Positions 6,626 to 9,562 of a stretch of DNA of 9,562 bases are shown here, one piece after another. Positions within the stretch are counted from its first letter, which is position 1; every line of letters starts with the position of its first letter. Origin of the DNA: Coriobacteriia bacterium (GTDB lineage Bacteria > Actinomycetota > Coriobacteriia > WRKU01 > WQUG01); the NCBI GenBank assembly GCA_009785705.1, contig WQVS01000052.1, forward strand, positions 1 to 9,562, read 5' to 3'. The notes beneath the pieces are model-generated. The model was not told the DNA's origin and searched no databases. It saw only the letters and a program-made list of their open reading frames with translations. Position numbers and translations under genes: made by a program.

Positions 6626-6646
6626 ATGATAGACTTACTTCTATGA
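6626..6646 (+). other. Possible six-codon upstream reading frame overlapping the helicase start
   Basis: ATG 6626 begins a frame coding Met-Ile-Asp-Leu-Leu-Leu and a TGA stop (6644-6646) that overlaps the helicase ATG (6643-6645) as ATGA. AGAGG (6616-6620) lies five bases before this ATG, whereas the helicase ATG has no ribosome site at normal distance. This layout could couple helicase translation to the short frame. It may also be chance. Confidence 0.4.
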
Positions 6647-7884
6647 AAAAATTTGAAGACCTAGGTCTTAATCCAAAGTTACTGAAAGCTGTCTCTAGGC
6701 TTAAATACGAAAATCCTACCCCTGTACAAGAGCAATCGATACCTCCCATCCTTGCGGGGAAGCACGTTGTTGCCTGTGCACAGACGGGTACAGGGAAGAC
6801 AGCAGCGTTTGTACTGCCTACCATACAGAGCATTACGCGTAGCTCACGCAAAAAGCCTGTGCCTCATGCACTGGTTGTAGTCCCTACGCGGGAACTTGCG
6901 ACTCAGGTTGAGAAGGTTGCCAAAGTTGCTGCACAGCCCTATGAGTACAAGGTGCGTTCAGTTGTAGGTGGCATTAAGTATAAACCTCAACTCGAAAGGC
7001 TTAGTCGTGGAGTAGACGTACTTGTTGCCACACCAGGTCGCTTACTTGACCTTACTGATGACAAGCAGATTGATTTAAGTCAAATCCAAATCCTTATCCT
7101 TGATGAAGCGGACCGCATGTTGGACATGGGATTTTGGCCTCCCATTAAAAAGATTCTCAATATGATTCCGCGTGATTCTCAAAAGTTACTCTTTAGTGCA
7201 ACCATTGGAAGTGAAATCAACAAGATGGTTGGTGCTCACATGAAAAATTCGGTGAAGGTAGAGATTGCTCGCAAGGGAGAAACTGCCCAACATATCATCC
7301 AAAGCTGTATGCCTGTTGAGCATAGTCAAAAGGCAGATTTACTTCTGGCACTCCTTAGCCGTCGCTCCACAGGCAAAACTCTTATATTTACCCGCACTAA
7401 GCGACGAGCAAATATGCTCGCAAGAATATTGAGCAAAAACAAAATAAAGTGCCAGGCAATACATGGCGATCGCAGCCAATCTCAGCGGACCCGGGCGCTT
7501 AAGGATTTCACCACTAATCGCATTGATATTCTTGTCACAACTGATGTTATGGCGCGCGGTATTCACGTAGACAATATCGATACCGTCATTAATTATGACA
7601 CGCCAGTATCCCCTGAAGACTATGTGCATCGTATTGGTAGGACAGGACGTGCAGGACAGAAGGGGGATGCAATAACCTTTGTTGCCCCTGAAGAAATGTT
7701 GGCGCTGCGCGATATAGAATTTCTCATGAAAGAGGTTATTCCTGCGGTAGACTTAGAGGATTTTCCCTACAGAGAGGGACGTACTATTCCTTCAGAGAAG
7801 AGATTAGCAGTCAAAGAGAAGCCAAAGCCCTTCCAGCATCGCAGCCGCAAAAAGTCCTCAAGGCCAAGAAATAGGCGTAGGTAA
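6643..7884 (+). CDS. DEAD-box RNA helicase (RhlE/RhlB type)
   Basis: ATP-dependent RNA unwinding enzyme for RNA decay, ribosome assembly or cold growth. The 413 aa hold both RecA-like domains with all motifs: Q-motif (F4, Q29), motif I 'AQTGTGKT' (46-53), Ia 'PTRELA' (81-86), GG 109-110, 'TPGR' (130-133), II 'DEAD' (154-157), III 'SAT' (185-187), IV 'LIFTRTK' (247-253), V 'TTDVMARGIHV' (299-309) and VI 'HRIGRTGRAG' (329-338). The last 25 residues are a strongly basic tail (Arg/Lys/Ser), likely binding RNA non-specifically. Motif V has His where many helicases have Asp, a variant I recall from actinobacterial members. No other start is possible: the frame has no start codon between a stop at 6598 and ATG 6643. 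It lacks a close ribosome site; see the short upstream frame. The exact subfamily is not settled. Confidence 0.96.
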   Translation: MKKFEDLGLNPKLLKAVSRLKYENPTPVQEQSIPPILAGKHVVACAQTGTGKTAAFVLPTIQSITRSSRKKPVPHALVVVPTRELATQVEKVAKVAAQPYEYKVRSVVGGIKYKPQLERLSRGVDVLVATPGRLLDLTDDKQIDLSQIQILILDEADRMLDMGFWPPIKKILNMIPRDSQKLLFSATIGSEINKMVGAHMKNSVKVEIARKGETAQHIIQSCMPVEHSQKADLLLALLSRRSTGKTLIFTRTKRRANMLARILSKNKIKCQAIHGDRSQSQRTRALKDFTTNRIDILVTTDVMARGIHVDNIDTVINYDTPVSPEDYVHRIGRTGRAGQKGDAITFVAPEEMLALRDIEFLMKEVIPAVDLEDFPYREGRTIPSEKRLAVKEKPKPFQHRSRKKSSRPRNRRR

Positions 7885-7925
7885 AGATTCTAGTTGTTGA
7901 GCTGATGATGACGCAGACTGGTAGT

Positions 7926-8039
7926 CTAAAAGTCCAAGGGAAGGTCTTCCAGCAGTCGCCAGATGTCAGTTAGGGTACCAAAATAAATGATGCTGTAGCC
8001 TAAACCTAGGTCTGACTCTGCCTCCTCAAATTGACGCAC
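7926..8039 (-). other. In-frame coding-like extension after the UAG of the neighbouring gene
   Basis: Directly after the TAG (8040-8042) of the single-pass membrane-protein gene, the same frame stays open for 37 codons, starting GTG CGT CAA and ending in TAG (7926-7928). The predicted segment looks like real protein: an acidic start ('RQFEEAESD'), an alternating hydrophobic stretch 'LGLGYSIIYFGTL' and an amphipathic end 'TDIWRLLEDLPLDF'. It has no ribosome site of its own beyond the preceding coding sequence. It is most simply the former C-terminus of that protein, cut off by a nonsense change, or else reached by stop-codon readthrough. Confidence 0.5.
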
Positions 8040-8699
8040 CTATCTTTCGTTCCATGCTCGTTCAAGATCTTCCACCGTTTCAATCATTTGAGCCCAATTT
8101 AAATCAATATTGCTAGCCCCAATTCCAATATTTCCGTCAGAGCGAATTGATATGTCGAAGGCCTTTGTCTCGTCCCCATAGAGGTAGACAATCTCAGTTT
8201 TTCCTCTGCCGTCTCCGTTATAGAAAGCACGAACATCAAAGGGTTCCATATCAGTAAACCCAGGTAGCATTAGAATCTTAGAGCGCTCAGCAATTTCATC
8301 ATGCTCAGCTCGCATTTCATCAGTTACAGAGACTTCGGTACCCGGGATTCCTATTCCTGATCCGTCAGGCATTGTGATATTGGTGAGACTATCCCAATGC
8401 TCATCCCATGTTTCTTGAACCAGGTTGCCGTCAACATCGTAGATTGTGCCATTCCACTCACTTTGGTCAATAAGATTCATGTAATAGAATGTCATAAGAA
8501 GAGGCGTTACAAAGATGCTTGAAACGAATCCGGTAAAGAAAATCAAAACACCAGCCAAGATGAGAGCAGCAAGCTTCTTGCCTTTGCCTGTCGCGACGTC
8601 TCCTTCGGACATTGGTGGTACTGCTGTTGCAGTGGGCTGGACTTCTGGAGATTCTATTAACTGACTGACCGCAGTGCTTCCTTCGTTGCTTTTTTGCAT
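8040..8699 (-). CDS. Unknown single-pass membrane protein, possibly truncated at the C-terminus
   Basis: I do not recognise a family. The 219 aa comprise a polar, Ser/Thr/Pro-rich cytosolic part (1-40), a KGKK stop at 39-42, one hydrophobic segment (43-72), and an outer domain of about 145 residues that is acidic and rich in Gly and Asp. That domain has strand-like stretches such as 'TEIVYLYGDET' (168-178) and 'FDISIRSDGNIGIG' (181-194), and ends in a helix 'MIETVEDLERAWNER'. ATG 8699 is chosen because GAGGTG lies just upstream at good spacing; the longer GTG start at 8711 falls inside that ribosome site. The frame continues past the UAG for 37 codons, suggesting the protein was once about 257 aa. 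It is convergent with the helicase and divergent from a small membrane-protein pair. The role is unknown; signalling or envelope sensing is only a guess from topology. Confidence 0.8.
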   Translation of the reverse strand: MQKSNEGSTAVSQLIESPEVQPTATAVPPMSEGDVATGKGKKLAALILAGVLIFFTGFVSSIFVTPLLMTFYYMNLIDQSEWNGTIYDVDGNLVQETWDEHWDSLTNITMPDGSGIGIPGTEVSVTDEMRAEHDEIAERSKILMLPGFTDMEPFDVRAFYNGDGRGKTEIVYLYGDETKAFDISIRSDGNIGIGASNIDLNWAQMIETVEDLERAWNER

Positions 8700-8985
8700 C
8701 TTGCACCTCACTCTTAGCCTAGGTTTGAAATATCCAATTCAGTACACTGTTACTATTTAGTTCACTTACCAGCTTACCAAGACAGTATAGATCCTGCCTA
8801 ATGCTGATAGCATGCCTGCATCAGCTTAGTCTATCTGCTTGCGAGGAACAGTGCCTCATGCGAACATCTAAGTCTAGTGATAAGCTATAGTTAACTTTGG
8901 CTTGGAAAGTCCAATGAAGCAGAATGGCATTGCACCTTGCTAGAGTTGTCAAAATCGATAATACACATGTAAACGGAGATATTAT
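8700..8985. other. Divergent intergenic region
   Basis: This 286-bp gap should hold two divergent promoters. On the plus side TTGCTA and TAATAC with 16 bp between lie about 20 bp upstream of the 96-aa gene, a weak candidate promoter. A bulged hairpin at 8803-8825 is listed separately. A frame opening at 8924 overlaps the 96-aa gene in another frame, has no good ribosome site and is judged non-coding. Confidence 0.5.
8803..8825. repeat. Nine-pair inverted repeat with one bulged base
   Basis: GCTGAT (8803-8808) and GCA (8810-8812), with A8809 bulged, pair with TGC (8817-8819) and ATCAGC (8820-8825) around a TGCC loop. It lies mid-gap between two divergent genes. No T run follows on either strand, so an operator or a leader RNA hairpin is likelier than a terminator. 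Confidence 0.5.
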
Positions 8986-9276
8986 ATGGAAGCGCTGCTT
9001 GGGTCTGACTTACATCACTATTGGGAAATTGTGCGCCCTTATGTTGTGGGTGGGGCTTCTGCGGGACTCATTTTTTATCTTGCCTCAAGCGCCATGCAGG
9101 CACTTGCTATTTATAAAGTTTGTGAAAAGATGCATATGGGGAAGTTGAAGAAAGTTATTCTCACTGGCATTGTTATATTGCCCTTTGGAACAGGTGTCTC
9201 TCTGATGGTGATTGCTTACGATAAGAAGCGCACTTACCAGGAGGAGCATCCTGCGAAGAAGGCAGCTAAGGAGTAG
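8986..9276 (+). CDS. Small two-helix membrane protein, 96 aa
   Basis: Family not recognised. Two hydrophobic segments lie at about 17-43 ('VVGGASAGLIFYLASSA') and 57-78 ('VILTGIVILPFGTG' and following), joined by a short loop with Cys46 and a Lys-rich stretch (48-56). The C-terminus (79-96) is highly charged and Lys/Glu-rich. By the positive-inside rule the loop and tail compete for the cytoplasm, so topology is uncertain. CGGAG lies eight bases before ATG 8986, giving a clear start. The stop is only four bases before the next ATG, and that gene's ribosome site lies in this gene's last codons, so the two are surely co-translated. Its promoter region is separate from the minus-strand neighbour. 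Real gene likely; function unknown. Confidence 0.8.
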   Translation: MEALLGSDLHHYWEIVRPYVVGGASAGLIFYLASSAMQALAIYKVCEKMHMGKLKKVILTGIVILPFGTGVSLMVIAYDKKRTYQEEHPAKKAAKE

Positions 9277-9280
9277 TCCT

Positions 9281-9517
9281 ATGAACAATTCCACATCACG
9301 CTATAACTACAGAGAATGGACTCCGCGTAGACGTGGGGGTTGTGGCTGCGGCTGTGGAACTCTCTTTACTGTTGGGGGAGTTTTAGCCATGGTCATTTCG
9401 TGGCTGGCTAACGGTAGTTTCTGGTGGATGCTTTTTCACGGATTGCTCGGCTGGTGGTACATCGCCGCACGTCTGATTTTTCACTGGTCAGATACTTGGG
9501 CTTTATTCCTGCATTAA
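9281..9517 (+). CDS. Small Cys/Gly- and Trp-rich membrane protein, 78 aa
   Basis: Family not named with confidence; short GC-repeat/Trp-rich membrane proteins of this look occur as hypothetical proteins in Gram-positive bacteria. Residues 1-18 are polar and basic ('EWTPRRR'). Then comes 'GGCGCGCG' (19-26) with three Cys spaced by one Gly, followed by hydrophobic segments at about 27-43 and 47-68. The second is rich in aromatic residues ('FWWMLFHGLLGWWY', 47-60). The Cys cluster sits right at the membrane edge, where acylation, metal binding or disulfides are all conceivable. AAGGAG (9268-9273) lies seven bases before ATG 9281, inside the end of the upstream gene; a longer frame from 9212 overlaps that gene and is rejected. 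Small size with a perfect ribosome site and tight coupling support a real gene. Confidence 0.78.
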   Translation: MNNSTSRYNYREWTPRRRGGCGCGCGTLFTVGGVLAMVISWLANGSFWWMLFHGLLGWWYIAARLIFHWSDTWALFLH

Positions 9518-9536
9518 GGAAATTAAATAATTCCCT
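9518..9536. repeat. Weak AT-rich inverted repeat after the 78-aa gene
   Basis: GGAAATTA and TAATTCC face each other around two A bases right after the 78-aa stop. The stem is AT-rich and no clear T run follows, so it is at best a weak terminator. Confidence 0.25.
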
Positions 9537-9562
9537 CAAGTTCTAGTAGGTATTCTTTAATG
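9523..9562 (-). CDS. Possible 3' end of a convergent gene (12 codons)
   Basis: On the minus strand the last bases stay open for 12 codons, reading 'IKEYLLELEGII' and then TAA (9523-9525). The segment resembles the end of a helical protein, and a convergent gene here would suit the gap. Twelve codons can be open by chance, and the other two minus frames hit stops early. Low confidence; no function can be given. Confidence 0.3.
   Translation of the reverse strand, partial: IKEYLLELEGII

Noticed and set aside
7913..7930. AGACT-GGT-AGTCT hairpin between the convergent genes as a terminator
   Set aside because: The stem is only five pairs and no T run follows in either direction.
8040..8042. UAG recoded to an amino acid genome-wide
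   Set aside because: Several other genes in the window end in TAG at normal family lengths, so UAG works as a stop here.
8700..8711. Longer start at GTG 8711 for the single-pass membrane protein
   Set aside because: This GTG is part of the GAGGTG ribosome site for ATG 8699.
8003..8726. AAACCTAGG (about 8003) and CCTAGGTTT (about 8718) flanking the membrane-protein gene as terminal inverted repeats
   Set aside because: The match is only nine bases and the core CCTAGG is itself a palindrome; there is no transposase and no target duplication.
8924..9148. 74-aa plus-strand frame overlapping the 96-aa gene
   Set aside because: It has no ribosome site and overlaps, in another frame, a gene with a clear one.

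Overview
The window reads as a stretch of chromosome from a Gram-positive bacterium with a G+C content judged by eye to be in the mid-40s percent. A class B sortase implies a Gram-positive wall. The DEAD-box helicase carries 'RGIHVD' in motif V, a variant I associate from memory with actinobacterial helicases. Most starts have clear AGGAG-type ribosome sites, although one gene looks possibly leaderless. A host-associated actinobacterium of the Coriobacteriia (Atopobium/Olsenella-like) fits best, but this is an inference with low to moderate confidence. I see no tRNA, rRNA, CRISPR array, transposase, integrase or phage gene.

Left block (1-2916, all minus strand). A class B sortase runs off the left edge: its N-terminus, membrane anchor and catalytic His are inside, its catalytic Cys outside. 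A 305-bp gap holds a heptamer tandem repeat and a strong terminator. Then come carbamate kinase (arcC) and, upstream of it, a two-repeat YdcZ/DUF606-type DMT transporter. No arcA, arcB or arcD is present, so the source of carbamoyl phosphate is not shown.

Middle block (3126-7884, plus strand). A divergent intergenic region with a nested inverted repeat separates the DMT gene from a homodimer-type ABC exporter. The exporter is followed closely by a GMP synthase that consists only of the ATP-pyrophosphatase and dimerisation domains, and then by an unknown four-helix membrane protein; these three look like an operon. A DEAD-box RNA helicase follows after 89 bp, with its ATG overlapped by the stop of a six-codon upstream reading frame.

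Right block (7926-9562). A minus-strand gene encodes an unknown single-pass membrane protein. Its UAG stop is followed in the same frame by 37 further protein-like codons, so the gene may be nonsense-truncated or read through. Divergent from it, after a 286-bp gap with a bulged hairpin, lies a tight two-gene cassette of very small membrane proteins (96 and 78 aa). The last bases may hold the 3' end of a convergent gene.

Most of the content is ordinary housekeeping and transport. The points most worth checking are the in-frame UAG, the small membrane-protein pair, the stand-alone GuaA synthetase, and the repeat and palindrome elements in the leader regions.
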